NCBI GenBank assembly: GCA_000310025.1
Contig: FN649745.1
Location: 1,551,099 to 1,615,098 of the forward strand
Direction: 5' to 3'
DNA: 64,000 nucleotides
DNA from: Ectocarpus siliculosus
Taxonomy: Eukaryota; Sar; Phaeophyceae; Ectocarpales; Ectocarpaceae
The translations under genes and the position numbers were made by a program. Below the pieces are notes generated by a model. That model had not been told where the DNA came from and did not search any database. It saw only the letters and a program-made list of their open reading frames with translations. Positions 1 to 12,247 of this stretch are shown here, piece by piece (the stretch's first letter is position 1; every line of letters starts with the position of its first letter).

Positions 1-572
1 GAGAAAGACAACAGACGACCGGAGAGAGAGTGCAAAACATTCCAGAGGCGATTGGGTAGTGCACTCAGGTCTTCCGGTGTATCGTGAATACACTGAGAAA
101 ACCTCAGTGGCACCAACACGAAAAGAGAGATTAGGAACACCAGAAACAGCTTCAATAACAACAAGAATGAGAGTCAACAGGGGCAAATACAAACACCCTC
201 GAGGTTGATTCGGGTTCGTGCCTAGGGAACCCACCAACCAAGAAGCACGCGCATATACGCGCAAGACTTGGTCTTCGTTTGATACCATGAGATGTCATTA
301 GCGAGGTCTAGGATATTTTTCGGAATTTGTCCCTTAACACTCACGTGCGGAACTCGCCCGCGATGGCGCTAAGCACTTCCGGCTTCCCCTCCTCCCTCGA
401 AACAACTGGACACTGGCACAAGTAGTAGTCCAACCCAACCTCCTGCGTACAGGTTTGTGTTAAGTAGGGCGGGGTGGGTTGAAGGCAACCCAACAGCGAT
501 GGTGATCGATGGATGTCAAAGCCGAAATACCGGGAAGGAACATAAACTGTAGGGTCCGCAGGATGCGCGTCT
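1..572. other. No gene recognised
   Basis: Apart from the 3' end of the next gene, which begins at 573 on the minus strand, I see no coding exon, RNA gene or clear repeat here. Confidence 0.4.
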
Positions 573-1721
573 TCATGGGGGGAGATAAGAGAGTGTCGCC
601 ATAGACGCTTCGCGCGTTGAGCTGCTCACAGACTGAGGTGCTTGGTACCATTGACCTTCGTAGATGGCGGGCTCTGTTGCCATCTGCATAAACACAAGGG
701 TGCGTGACGCGACCGAAGAATGACCCCATACGTCCTGTAAGCGCCCTCAGCGTGGTATCGCTGGATGGTTCCTGTCGACAACACTCTCACCGGCGGACTT
801 CAGCCGCCAAGCCCCTACGCTGCCCGCATCCAGCACAAGCATAAATGCCACCACCCTCGGGCAGTGGCTGCTCAGGCACCTCCAACCCTTAGACCATATT
901 GCAGTTCAACGAGTACGTGGAAAGAAAGTCGCGCTGACGCTTTCTGCGCACGTGGAAGGGACTTCGAACTGATCTGAAGCAAATTCGTCTAAACCCCTAA
1001 ACTCACGTCCGATGATGCCCAGTGCGGTTGTCCCAACTCTTGGGCCTCGGCTATCTCCACCATGTCCATGAGCTTCAGGTTCACTTGCTGCCGGCTGGCC
1101 TTGTCTCCACGAAACGAATCGCCTTTCTTGGTGCAGGAAATATCCACCCCTGCAGGAATGGTGTGAGGCAAGATGACCGCAGCTAAGGGACACGTCTTGG
1201 TGGTGCATGGCGTGACGCAGCCTGTTGAATACTGATCAGGAGGATGACACACAAGACCGCAAACGGTGGCATCCGCGGGAAGAGGTGCCTCCCCAACCCC
1301 CTCCAGTCCCTCTCAGGTAAGCTTAGGTACTCTAGATCTCAATAAGAGTCAGTGATTGAAGGAAAGAAGCGGACTCGGAAGAGCAGGTAACTCCATCCTC
1401 CCCTTGAGCAATGCTCATCCTAGAATATTTGAGGCTCTGTATATTGCCGGTTCTTGTAGGAATATCTACGGTCTCCTTTATATCTCCAGCTACAGTAATC
1501 CACTCACTCAGCTGGTCCAGGCCCCGGGCTGCCAAGACTGATTTGATTCCGGTGAAGGTGCTCCATCGCTGTGCCGCGTCTTTGTTGAGAACCTGGTGCG
1601 CCCAGTGCCCGGACATAAGAAGCGGGTGGTTCTGTGCCATCTTTGGGGCCATGTATGACATCACGCCTTCGGAGCCCACATCCCGCCAGCGCACGACACG
1701 AATGGTCTGTTGGGTCGCCAT
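573..1721 (-). CDS. Unrecognised protein, three exons, about 179 aa
   Basis: Three minus-strand exons, 1721-1508, 1221-1007 and 683-573, join into one open frame. The donors (CTGA|GTGAGT and GAC|GTGAGT) and acceptors (CAACAG and ATGCAG) are strong. The phases (1, then 0) match at both junctions and the total length is 540 bases including the stop. The start is the ATG at 1721; an upstream exon cannot be excluded. The first exon is rich in Trp, His and Met and carries the word GHWAHQVLN. The second has five cysteines in its first half. The third ends in a Ser/Thr-rich tail closing with YLPP. I see no signal peptide, membrane segment or family I can name. It is transcribed away from the plastid gene at 2569, and the 850 bases between the two starts could hold both promoters. 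The splice evidence supports a real gene; function is unknown. Confidence 0.45.
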
Positions 1722-2018
1722 ACAAGCATGTGGTTTCTTGTCGACCGTCTACAAAACCTCGTTTTCTCCTTCGCCTGTCGATTGTTGGGCAGTGTACGCA
1801 GAGGCGCAGCGGTCCGACAAAGCTTGCGAACATCATTACCGTGTTAAAAACAAGTACAAGCGGGAAGGGTATGGTGGCTTGGGAGTGGTGCAAGCTACTA
1901 CTGCTGTAAAGTCGGTGTATCGGTACACACATCACATCAACATCATAGCGAATTCACCGAACGCATCATACGAGCACACCCTTTTTGCGGCAGTGGGAGG
2001 ATTATTTCTTGTAATTTA

Positions 2019-2072
2019 GAGAGAGAGAGAAAAGGTGCCCGCAGTGAGAGAGAGAGAAAACGTGCCCGCAGT
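2019..2072. repeat. 27-base tandem duplication
   Basis: Two adjacent 27-base units (2019-2045, 2046-2072) each consist of a GA run followed by GTGCCCGCAGT. They differ by one base (G or C before GTGCCC). The duplication lies between two divergent genes. Confidence 0.85.
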
Positions 2073-2568
2073 TTGACCCGAATCGTGTGTGCATCACCCG
2101 AAGACAGAACAATCTTTATGTCTTCATCAGTGTGCCATGGTAACAGCTCCCTGCCACGCTGCCACGGCGTCGTTCGAGAAAACCGACCCTGCTGCCCTGC
2201 ACTACGATGTTGAAGAGGGCCTATTTCTTTTCGTAGGCAAAAAAAACACGGATATAACTCAAAATACCTTCACCTTTACTGTGCCGCCCTCCTTTTTACC
2301 CTCGTCACGCCGCCACAGCTTGTGAGGGCACCACTCCAGCGGCAGTGGGCGGCAGGGCGAGAGGGCAAGGAGCAGCAGAGGGGCAGGGGCAGGAACCAGG
2401 AACAACAAGCGAACCGCTTTGCGAAGCCTGTCGAACCATGGAACTCCCTTGGTTCTGTTTTCGGTGTCCTTCCCGCACAGCGCAGGCGACGTCCACGGCC
2501 GCGGCCCGCGGTCGGTCTCACCGTCGGTGCGTGATAGCCTTCGTACTTGCAGTCTCACACCTCATATC

Positions 2569-5500
2569 ATGTCGTCGAGGTTCGCGCTTGGGGCTGTGTG
2601 GTTGCTTACTGGCGTGTGTGGTAGGGCTGCGGCCTTCGTTGTGTCTCCCGGTCTGCCTGCTGCCGCTGGAATGCAACCGCAACTGCACACCACGCAGCGG
2701 TGGCCTGGCCAAGGCCCATCAACTTCCAGGTGAGCGAGAGTGTGGTGCGACGAACAGGTACGGAAACAAGGCACCGCCGCCGCAGCCGATTTCATCCTTC
2801 TATTGCTGTGCGTGTGTCATGTGTGTCTTATTGGTGTTTTGGCTGGGTGAACACAGCTGCTGTTCCACGGCGGTACCCTGCTGCTGTGAAACATGAACAA
2901 CCTTTCGACGTGTACGTTCCAGCTCTCTGTCATCGCAATTGAATCGCTGTATGTAGGTACGAGTAGCTGCACTATCTCAGGTTCACATTATATTCAGTAG
3001 TAGAAGATCGTGGCGTGATGTAACATTGCTACATGATGCATGGTACTACTGAACTGCGGCTGTTGCAGACAGCAAGGACCTGTTCTACTGGCCAAGGGTT
3101 TCGGTGCCGACAAGAGCAGGAGCAAGCCGGCGTCCAAAAAGAACCAGGACAACAAGATGGCGAAGATAAAGACGAACAAAACCCCCGCCGCTTCTGCACC
3201 TTGCCCCTGCTTCTCCGGCAACCCGTACGGGGACTGCTGCAAGCCCTTCCACGACGGCGAGAAAAGCCCACAACCCGTACAGGTCATGAGGGCGCGGTAC
3301 GCGGCGTACGCATGGTAAGAATCAGACCACAACGAGTTGCATACGCCTGTCGAGGCGGCAACTGTTGTCAACCGTTTTATGAGGTCGGGCGTGGGGTCGG
3401 TTTTCCCTCGTTCGACCCCGAATTCAGTGTTGCTTTTGTGAGAGCAGTGTTGGCCGGTCATCGCCGCACCTCTTTGTGTGTGTATTTTCCAACCCCGGCT
3501 GTGGCAAGAAATTGTGTGTGTCGCAAACAGCTGCAGTAGCAACAACTGCTGTTTGCTGTTGCTACATACGATCATCCGAGCCTGCTGTGTTTTTTGCGCT
3601 GCTTTCGTTGTGCCCACGCAGTAACATGCCCCAGTTCATCATGAAGACCACACATCCCGACCACGAAGATTTTGCGAAGTCGGGCTGGCGAGATAGCATT
3701 CTCGTCTTTTGCAACAACTACAAGTGAGCATGAGTTTAATCTCTGAGTAATGCTACCCGTAGGTGCCGAGGTTTGCCCGGACAGAGCCAAGCGCGTGCCT
3801 TCCCTCGCGCCTCTCTGCCTGCGTATCGGGCAACAATTATACTTCGTATAAATTTCGACTTCGCGGTCAACGAGGGAAACGTACGGCTGAACCCTTCTCG
3901 TGATAAAACCTATGGTAAGCACCGCGCGAGGAAAGGTGCGGCAGCTGAAATGAAGCAACGGTAGGTGTGGCCTTCTTCGTGTGATTCCGGCTGATACGTC
4001 AATGATGTTCACCGAAAGTCGTGTGGACGCGCGCCCGGATAGATGCACCGAACAACGCACACCGTTGTACTACAAGTACAACTCGGCGTTTTGCGGTACC
4101 GAAGGAATCACAGGTGGTTGCCGGTAATAACGTACTGGTTTATACTGGCCAAATCTGATTGGTCTTGTATGGTACCGCTGAATACCCGCGTACTGCAAAC
4201 CTTAGGTTAACTACAAAAACTATATAAGAACGCGGTGAAAATACAAAGTTCCCATCAAGGTTGGTGTGCCTTCAGCTTTTTCTTGGCGAATACGCTTCCT
4301 TTTCTGTTATTATCTTCCGTAGCGAGGTAGGGCTTTGTGTGTGTGTCAGTGTATGTGCATGTCTTGGCTGAGTGGCCATCGTTTGCCGGTCCATGCTCGT
4401 TTCTTCCTCACTCATCGCCACGTTTGCACGGTCGCCGTCGCCGCGCATTACGTACATACAGCAGTGGAACCATGACGGCGAGTACAGCGGTAGTAAGGCA
4501 CGGTGACAAGAACCAATAGAACCGAACAAGGCGTCCCGGACCTCGTGTCACCATGCACAACGTTACTCGCCCGAAGTGGGGTTGTCCAGGAGTTGTCGCA
4601 CCGCAGTGCGATACCTCTCATACGTGTGCAAAATTCGAGTTACGTCATACATGTCTTCCTTTTTTTGCCTCACCCTTGTGCTACATCTCCAACCTGTGCC
4701 ATAGCTCGCAACCTTGCCGTATGGCATGATTCATGCTCAGAAAACGTGCAGGACCGTTTCAGAACTTGCTGTCGTCGGTTCGTCGAAACGTTACTTTTTT
4801 TTTCATGCCGTGGGTGCGAGCAAGGGTTCGTGCACATGGTGGAGATCGAAAAAGAAGAACGGTCTAGGGCAGAATCAACGCTGTACGCAGTCAACATTTC
4901 ATCTACGTAGGGAGGTAGGCTGTATATGCCATTGGAAGGCACACGAAATGTTTGCCGGATACGAGTATCTTATGGCCTCTCGGGGTACACCCCCATGAAG
5001 TTTCTCCTTCGTCAGCCCGCACATCTACATAGGCACAAACAGCACTGACGTCCCCAAGAAAACTGCCGTTTTTCCCGTGGTGGTGTGCAACAGATTCACC
5101 GGTTTGGAAGTGGGCCAGCCGGAGGTAGACCAAGACACGCCCGATAAGGTGTATGTGTACTTCACCGCCATGGTGAGACAACGAAAGCACACCGGCGCTA
5201 TACAAGCACCATTCAGAGCGTGGCTTGCGTTTGACTTGGGGAGGTATGGGACTGGCCGTTCGGAATGGATCTCTTGTGCTGAACATTGCTTTGCAATGGT
5301 GGCGCACAAAAAGCGCCTGCTGTGCAGCTGTTTCGGTCCGTGGCACACAGCGATTGTAATTTTCACGATTATCACGTGTGTCCCTTGTTTTGATTCGCAC
5401 ACTCCTCTGTGCGTGCTGTCATTCCTTTGGTGTTGGGGTGTCTTGTCTGTTGGAATTAACAGATGGCGGGCGCGAAGGGGGGCGGTGCCGTTAGTTTCGA

Positions 5501-5651
5501 CGAGAGGAGCGTCTTCCTGCTGACCGACGACGGAGAGTGGCTCTACAGAGCCCCCGATGCCAACTACAAGGAGTCTGTCAACGTCATCAGCAAGCGAAAG
5601 TACAACGCCGCCGCGAAGACGGACAGGCCCAGCGGGTTCTCTGCACGATGA
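2569..5651 (+). CDS. YchJ-like SEC-C motif protein, plastid-targeted
   Basis: Five exons, 2569-2729, 3069-3314, 3622-3723, 5094-5172 and 5463-5651, give a 258-residue protein; every junction has GT-AG borders and keeps phase. Residues 1-22 form a hydrophobic signal peptide ending in RAAAF. This fits the stramenopile bipartite plastid presequence, which has Phe at +1. A Lys/Ser-rich linker follows. The SEC-C metal-binding motif lies at residues 98-111, with C99, C101, C110 and C111 in the pattern CPC-x8-CC, followed by KPFHDG. The words RARYAAYA and TTHPDHEDF are typical of the bacterial YchJ/UPF0225 family. The last two exons supply the beta-strand-rich C-terminal part (VYVYFTA, SVFLLTDDGEWLYR). 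The family's biochemical role is unsettled; SEC-C motifs bind zinc. The ATG at 2569 is chosen because it alone yields the targeting sequence in frame with the SEC-C exon. The ATG at 3040 lies in the intron. Confidence 0.85.
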
Positions 5652-7022
5652 GGGAAATTAATGCAGGCGTCTCCCTTCTCGTTTGTGTAGCTGCTGTGTT
5701 GTTGAGTGCTCCTTGGTTGCATTTCTCGTTTCATCAGGTAGATGCATGTTGATGGACCCCGTCCTCCTCGTTCCGTGGGAACAAAAGCGCGTGGCGCTAC
5801 GGTAGCTAGCTTCAAGAGCGGGCGTGTCCCACGGTTGCGGAGTAAATTTATGAACAAGCGGAAGCGAAGCGGTTGTTTCCTAACGGTCATAGTCTAAATT
5901 TGTGGCCAAACGGCTTGTCTTTAACCATTTCCGTCGGAAAGTGAGAGCAGGAGGAAGTGAGGTGCGCTTGCCACTGCTGTGGTTTTGGTTCGGGTGTGCC
6001 CGTTTGATGGACGATTTAGCTTGTTACCGCCGGAACGGCAGGCCGAAGCGCGACCAACACGGGGCTGAACGTCTGGGAATAGCTGACCAGCGCGTAATTT
6101 TTGCATGTACAACGAAATCCACACCAAGGACCGAGCGGTATACGTGAAATATACAACTGCAAACACACCGACTGTCTCCTCAAATCATGATAACCAAGTC
6201 GATACTTCTGGGCGGACTCCGTGCATACCACCCTAAACCTGTACAAAGGAGGTCTCGGGATTATGCCCAGCAATTTCACCGGCGCAATACAGGGTCATCG
6301 GCGCTATTGAGCCCCCCCCAAAATAGGTATTATAGCACATGGAAACTACTGTACACACACTGCAGCTGACTGGCCACGATCCGGCGTGCCATGCGCGAGT
6401 TCTTTTTCTCAAACCATATTGAAATAATTCAATGCGACAAGTTTCGTGGGCGGCATCACTTTTCTGCCCCCAATGGGAGTGTGTTCGCCTGACGACAAGC
6501 GTGGGTGCCACATAGCCTTGTGGATGAAAAGAATAACATCCGTTCAACATGGTGCCCGTATAGGCCTGCTCCGCTGGGTAGGACACCCTCACATTCTCTC
6601 AGATCGCCCCCCGCAGGTTGACCAGCAGGTGAAAACGTTGCCTAGTCAACGAATCGACTCTCTTCGTAATGCAATCTGACATTCTAGGGCCATGCACTGC
6701 GTCCGTAGGGTCTCTGTATAACATTGATTAGTTGATTTCGGCAAGATGCAGACACTGGGCTCTCAACAGCGCACCGGCAGGTGCCATCGGATAGTACACA
6801 ATGCACAATACATGTTGAGCGACAACGGTAGACACGTGGAACCATACATGAGAGCCAACACCTACACCACCGCGGGGACATCGAAATATTTGATCAAACG
6901 CCCACCCACGCTCCCTTTAAACATACCACGTAATAAACCGAACGAACACCAACTACATATCTACTATAAGGCAGCCAACTAAGTTTTGAACCGGATTGTC
7001 TGCGTAAAACCACAACTAAACT
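5652..7022. other. Intergenic, nothing recognised
   Basis: Only short random open frames occur here, with no convincing splice chain. The two flanking genes converge on this stretch. Confidence 0.5.
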
Positions 7023-7730
7023 TTACAGAAGCACATTAAACAAGGGGGCTGCACTGAGAAAAGCGAGCCCCAGAGCATACGTGAGCATGGCGCTCGGAGA
7101 CGATCTTCCGGCATCGGAGGTCCCGCCCGTGTTGGCAGAGCTATCTAAATTATCGTCGTCGTTGGCCATGGCGCCATCGTCGGTCGCCGTCCCGTTGTAA
7201 TTGCCGACACCCCCATCGTCAGTGGCCGTCACGTCGTCGTCAGTCGCCGCCGCGTTGGAATTGCCGACACCACCATCGTCAGTCACCGTCGCGTCGTCAT
7301 TGCCTACCGCGTCATCGTCAACTACAACTCCGCCATCGCTTCCGAAATTGCATGTCAAGGTGGAACATTCTCCGCCTTCCCCATGGCTGGACACATAATT
7401 AGCTAGGCATATATAATATTCAACGAAAGCGCTGTTTCCCATACAGTCGTTGGCGGAATATGAGTCTTGGCAGCAGGCGACCCTTGAATACAAGTCGCAC
7501 ATGTCCCAATCACCAGGCTCAAAACTTGCAGAGCATTCCACAACCTCATCCGTGTAACCGATGTAGTCTGTCAAGCATTCCTCGCACTCCGAGTCAAAGA
7601 TGCAAGCCAAAGATTCGTCACTGCACACGCCAGAGGTCAAAGAAGAGGTTGCGCCAGCGTGTTGCAGCAAAATCGAAGCGGTGGCGAGGAGGACAAAGCT
7701 TGACCGAAGTTTCAGCGCCTTGGTGGACAT
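7023..7730 (-). CDS. Cysteine-rich secreted protein, probable GPI anchor
   Basis: A single exon of 235 codons. Residues 1-28 form a signal peptide: basic start, hydrophobic core FVLLATASILL, then small residues. The mature N-terminal domain of about 100 residues holds 12 cysteines (including one CC pair), enough for six disulfides. The second half is a low-complexity Asp/Ala/Asn/Thr region of imperfect units such as ATDDGGVGN, very acidic and likely extended. The last 20 residues are hydrophobic (LTYALGLAFLSAAP) and follow a Ser/Gly-rich spacer, which fits a GPI-attachment signal; a C-terminal membrane anchor is the alternative. This architecture suggests a cell-surface or cell-wall protein. 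I cannot assign a family. The acidic tract comes from repeated GTC/GTCATC-type codons, so its length may vary between individuals. Confidence 0.75.
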   Translation of the reverse strand: MSTKALKLRSSFVLLATASILLQHAGATSSLTSGVCSDESLACIFDSECEECLTDYIGYTDEVVECSASFEPGDWDMCDLYSRVACCQDSYSANDCMGNSAFVEYYICLANYVSSHGEGGECSTLTCNFGSDGGVVVDDDAVGNDDATVTDDGGVGNSNAAATDDDVTATDDGGVGNYNGTATDDGAMANDDDNLDSSANTGGTSDAGRSSPSAMLTYALGLAFLSAAPLFNVLL

Positions 7731-8962
7731 CCTGACTGCTCGTGCTCGATCCTGCTCACGGGGTCAACCTGCTTTCAGAACGAAGCAGCACCCAATCATG
7801 CATACCATGGTATATACATATAGTTAAGGTATCACGAACCGTTCGCAGGTTGCGACTGGTTCCTTTACCTTTCACTGGTTTTGTGGGACGACAGTCGCTC
7901 AAGAGGCGTGTGGGTTGGAAAAGTAGCTTCGAAATAGGCGACGAACCACGCAACTCGGACGTGTATTGTGATAAAACTTCATCTCATCGTCATGTCGAAA
8001 TGGTAAGTCCGCCGAAACGTGCAAACGTGCACCACGGTTACCAAGCTGGAACTAACCCACCAGAGCTGCAGACTTCGGGGCGATCGCGATCTGGGATCTG
8101 AGACCTTCACCGCCGCGCTCCCCGTCTTCTTCTCCCTCTCAGTTTCCCTCTCTGTGTGTGTGTGTGTTTACAAAAGCGCTTGACCCGACTGGCATGTACG
8201 AAACGCAAACAAGCTGAATGTTCTCTTGCGCAAAGTCCTCGGGGATAACAAACGAGTTTCGTTTTGCCCAGCCACTGTCTCCGGGTATGACCCAAAAGTG
8301 CGGGGGTCGAGTTTTATAATGCGGGAACTCTGGAGATGAAGCGCTCCGAGGATACCCTCCATAAACCAGTAGGCCGTGGCACCCGTCCAACCTCTCTCAT
8401 GAAACACCCCCCCGCGCGTCGAACCTCAGCAAATATGTGAAATGTGTTTAAGAAGTAGGTACGAGAGTAGTTCTCCCCCCCTCCCAGCCTTGAAAAGGAT
8501 GATAGGGTGTCCAATAGCAATACCCAAACAAGACCCAACGAAACACAACCACCTCCCTCGAGAAGACAAAGTTTTTCAGTCTGAACCAGACTGTGATCCA
8601 GAGCTTGTATCTGATTCAGTACCTTTTTGATAACCAGTCATGGTTTTTGTTTGCACAGGAAATGCTGATGTCAGGAACCGGCCGGGCACACTTGAATGGC
8701 AACGCCTATATTTTTTTCAGGAATATGAAGAAGAGTCACTTGAAGGCAACAAGAGCACGAACTAACTTGTGAAGAATTTGGAAACATTCAAACAGAGCGG
8801 TGAGTGGTATGGTTCCTCGTCGGCACTACTAGTGATGAAACGTTAGCAGAACATGAATGGTGAATGTATCGGGAAAACAATCTGAAACAAGAAAAGCCTC
8901 CCAAAAAGTTGACGCGCCGAAGAAGTCGAAATTGTTTAACAAAACTTGTGAAAAAGACGTTG
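7731..8962. other. Intergenic, upstream of the secreted-protein gene
   Basis: It holds a (GT) run near 8153-8167 and AT-rich sequence around 7800-7830 (TATATACATATAG), which could be part of the promoter of the minus-strand gene. A short open frame at 8442-8630 ends in an acidic stretch and is followed by AG-acceptor-like sequence, but no gene can be built from it. Confidence 0.35.
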
Positions 8963-9903
8963 CACAGGTGGCCAGTGGGCACCGTTACGGGGGGGTTAAA
9001 GCGACCTGTAACCCCTAGGTGTTGTGCGATCTGCGTAACCCCCTCGGGCACACCGTTCTCAACCGTCCAAGGTCAGGCAAGGTTCGGAAACGCCGCCCTA
9101 AACCCAGTTAAGGGACATCTGTATCCGTACGAGGTTACAGGCGAGGTTGTCCAAGCCCAAGAATGTCAATGCCTTGTCGCGAAAACTACCCGCCGTTGTC
9201 CACAGAGTACACACCAATCAATATATTTGGAATTCGCGGCAATAGAGAAATACCTTAACAGCTACAAAAAAAGTGCCGGCATTGTAAGGCCGATTTTAGT
9301 TGACTACACCGTGCAAACATAAGAGTACGCCCCCCCCCCCTCCGCACCAGTACTATTTCAAAGGAACCCCCTCCTCGCCGCTGATCTGTAACTGCCCACC
9401 GGTCAGCCCGCGAGTAGCCCCTCACGCCTTCGTGAGTTCTTATCTTCTTGCAGCTGCCGCGTTTTGGGGCTCTGTTCTTATCGGCAAGCACATTATTACA
9501 CCACGAAGGCGGGTTCTTGTTCTTAACACCACGTCGGGACTGAGCACGTGTTCTTATGGCCAATTTCTTTGATTTGATGTTTTTTGAGGCCGTACTTCTT
9601 GACCGCTAAATTCTTAAGTGCGAGTGTAATCTGTATATTTTGTCATCATTATGTAGTACCGAAGCAACATAGACATGGACCTACTATTTGATATGATTAA
9701 GGTTAGGGTTAGAAATACGAACGGCAACGATCGGGGGAAAAAGAAAAGACTTCGAAAAAGAGAGGGGCGATGATTACTATACGATGCCTCTGTAAAAGTC
9801 AATACGACGACACGGACGTAAAGCTGTCTCCTTAAAAATTACTTCATGTAGCGGTCGAATATATACATATCTAAAAAGAATTGCGCGCCTAGCATAATAC
9901 CTG

Positions 9904-11344
9904 AAACGTCGGAGTTTCCCCCCCCTGGTAGAGTTTTCCCCTCCCCCCACTATGGGAGAGGAGAGGTTGCCGAGAATAGTATGGGAGGCGAAGTGGACAA
10001 ACAAAAAGAGGGGTAGACAACCACGGAATGGGTCAACGTTGTAGAGGACGTATGGAAGGGGTTAGACATGGACGAAGATGAAACGCTGGAAACGGAGGGT
10101 CTACAGGGGTTCAAGGAGAAGATATCTGTTGCTTGTGCCGAGAGAGAAGAACAAAATCTAAGGAAAAAAACCAAGGGTAAGGAGGGTCTAGAAGTGTACG
10201 GAATGTTGAAAGAAGGAAGAGGGTTCAAGGAATACCTACATGGACCAATGGATGCAGGGACAAAGCTTAAGGTCAAATTCAGGACCGGGGACATAGGCCT
10301 TCGAGAACGTCGACGAAGGCATAGGACGGTAGACGACGAAGACGACAAGTTCAAATGTGATTGCGGCTTCGAATGCGAAGACCGTGTTCATGTAGTCGCA
10401 GGAATGTCCGTGGTACGAAGAGGAGAGGGAATTGTACATGACTGAGCTGGGAAAAATACAAGGGACGTACAGGGAGATGTTTGAGGCATGGAATAGAGAG
10501 GAGAGGACGGTAGATGTACTGGGGAGTAGGAAGTGGGTTGAAAAGGCGGGAAGGGATATCGTTAGGATAGACAGACTAGGGAAGACACTTTTGAGCCACC
10601 TGTGGCAAAGTAGGAAGGAACGATTGGCCATCGGTGATCGGTCGTGTTGGAACAATGCTCCGTCCTCTCGAGGACGCGTGGTCAATGGTCTTACCGCTAA
10701 GGCATGCAAAAAATAAGAGTACGCCCCCCCACTACCTTTTCGGCCTGGAAGCATGGTTTCTTTGATTTAGCCCCGGGGTAGATCGTTTTCGAACAAAAAA
10801 AAAGATCCCCCCGGGTATTTCAATGTCCCCCCGGGGTACCAGTTTTCCCACGGGTCCCCCCCCGGGGGGTTGTATTTCTCAATTTTCTGAGTCGATTTTA
10901 TTGCATCGCGGAGGACGAAAAGCACGATATGGGACGGAAAGTATTGTTGCAGATGTGCGCTTGGAGCGAGATTGAGGTGTACCGTTTGTCACTGGAAGGC
11001 GGGCCCTTCCTTTTCGTGGAATTACTTGCGGGACGAGACAAACTCCTTCTGCTGCTGTCCTCCTTGCTGTCTTTTTTCTCTTCGCCTTCGTTGCTCATAC
11101 GTTCCTCCTCCCTCTGTTTGTTGAACGCTTGCTCGTAAACCTTATCCATCTCAGTTTCGCCACTCTCTGTGTGTTTGGTGTGTGGACCATCATTAATTTG
11201 CACAACTCCCCGAGGGGGGGGTTCCCCTCGGTGTAGCGTTGGAACACAAAAAACTGACCCCCCCGGGACGTCAATTTCCCCCCGGGGGGTTTGGTTTCAG
11301 AAAAGAAACGATCCCCTTTCCCCAGGGGGAAAACTCCGACGTTT
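9904..11344. mobile_element. Inner inverted-repeat element enclosing a LINE fragment
   Basis: AAACGTCGGAGTTT followed by a C run and CTGG at 9904-9927 is mirrored at 11321-11344. A second inverted pair lies further in: GATCG-T-rich-GATCCCCCCGGG near 10781-10820 against its reverse near 11250-11333, with several CCCCCCGGGG blocks on both sides. The broken LINE piece at 10068-10716 lies between the left pair members. The G/C runs could contain sequencing errors. Confidence 0.5.
10068..10716 (+). pseudogene. LINE C-terminal fragment, frameshifted
   Basis: Two open frames (10068-10445 and 10432-10716) in different registers read as one protein end. The first ends with a Cys/His cluster (CDCGFECEDRVHVV) of the kind found after the RNase H region of non-LTR retrotransposons. 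The second starts MYMTELGKIQ and includes RKWVEKAG and IDRLGKTLLSHLW. The break near 10420 is a frameshift. The C-terminal part matches a diverged antisense copy at 59480-59735 inside the CobW gene, which shows it is a dispersed repeat. The reverse transcriptase core is absent. Confidence 0.6.
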
Positions 11345-11569
11345 ACAGTATGTTGTTGTGGAACATAACACTTCTGACCAAAAACTTCCCATTAAAGATT
11401 GGCAATGGAAGACGACAATATTCGGAGTTTCTGCTTTTGGGTGGGGGGGACGGCAAAGTGTGCGCCTATCGGCCGCGTCGTGGGCGGTGTTGTGCCACAC
11501 AATTTTTTCAGCCCCCCACTATACATTCATGAGATTTACGGTTACGTCGCACACGCCATGTCACAACAC

Positions 11570-11660
11570 GTAGCGCAGCTGTAGAATGTACACCCTGATA
11601 CTCGTAAAACGCCGGTTCGAAATCCCGCCTACTCGTGTTTTCTTCCTTGACAAGACTTCT
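11570..11660 (+). repeat. tRNA-like pol III promoter, possible SINE head
   Basis: TAGCGCAGCTG near 11570 resembles a tRNA A box, and GGTTCGAAATCCC at about 11613-11625 resembles a B box with one extra base. A T/C-rich stretch (TTTTCTTCCTTGAC) follows. The T arm does not fold well, so this is not a working tRNA. Confidence 0.35.
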
Positions 11661-11808
11661 CCGTGGAGCCTCGCGCACCGCGACCGTAGGGTGGAAAAAG
11701 GTGAAAACCCTCACACATTTTTTTTTCCTCGACCCTTTTTTATCTCCCTCCCCCTCTTCACACCCACCTTCGCATGATGACCACTTTCTTTCACAACCCG
11801 GGCACGTT

Positions 11809-12247
11809 ACAGTTGGCGCCCGCAGTTAAGAAACGCTTATTTCAGGTCCAGCCTCGAATTCTTATTGTGGGCTATAAACTCAGCGTATATCGTTCAGTTT
11901 CTTATATCATGTTTCATATTTTTTAGAAGGAAGGTGCTTCTTGATGTCCCCGAGCTGGCTCGTCGACAGCTCTTTCTTGTTGATAATGCACTATGGGAGG
12001 GGGGGGTAGGGGGAGAGGGGGAAAGAGCGAGAGAACTGTGGGGTTTGTTTCTTATTCGACACACTCCCCCGTAAACCCTCGTTTCTTATGTAGTAGGGCA
12101 GCGGTCGCCGCTGTGTTTCTTATTGAGACATTTCTTGTTGTGTGACCCAGATTGAGCTATGTTCCTTAACCCTATTTTCTTGTTTTTCGTAAAAAAGTGA
12201 GCCTCAATTTCTTAACAAAATATTTCTAAACTGCGGGCGCCAACTGT
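11809..12247. repeat. Perfect 19-base inverted repeat with LTR/PBS-like words
   Basis: ACAGTTGGCGCCCGCAGTT at 11809-11827 is perfectly inverted at 12229-12247. The core TTGGCGCCCG resembles the primer-binding sites that follow the 5' LTR in many LTR retrotransposons; here two copies face each other. The 400 bases between them repeat the word TTTCTTAT several times and contain no coding frame. Confidence 0.5.
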
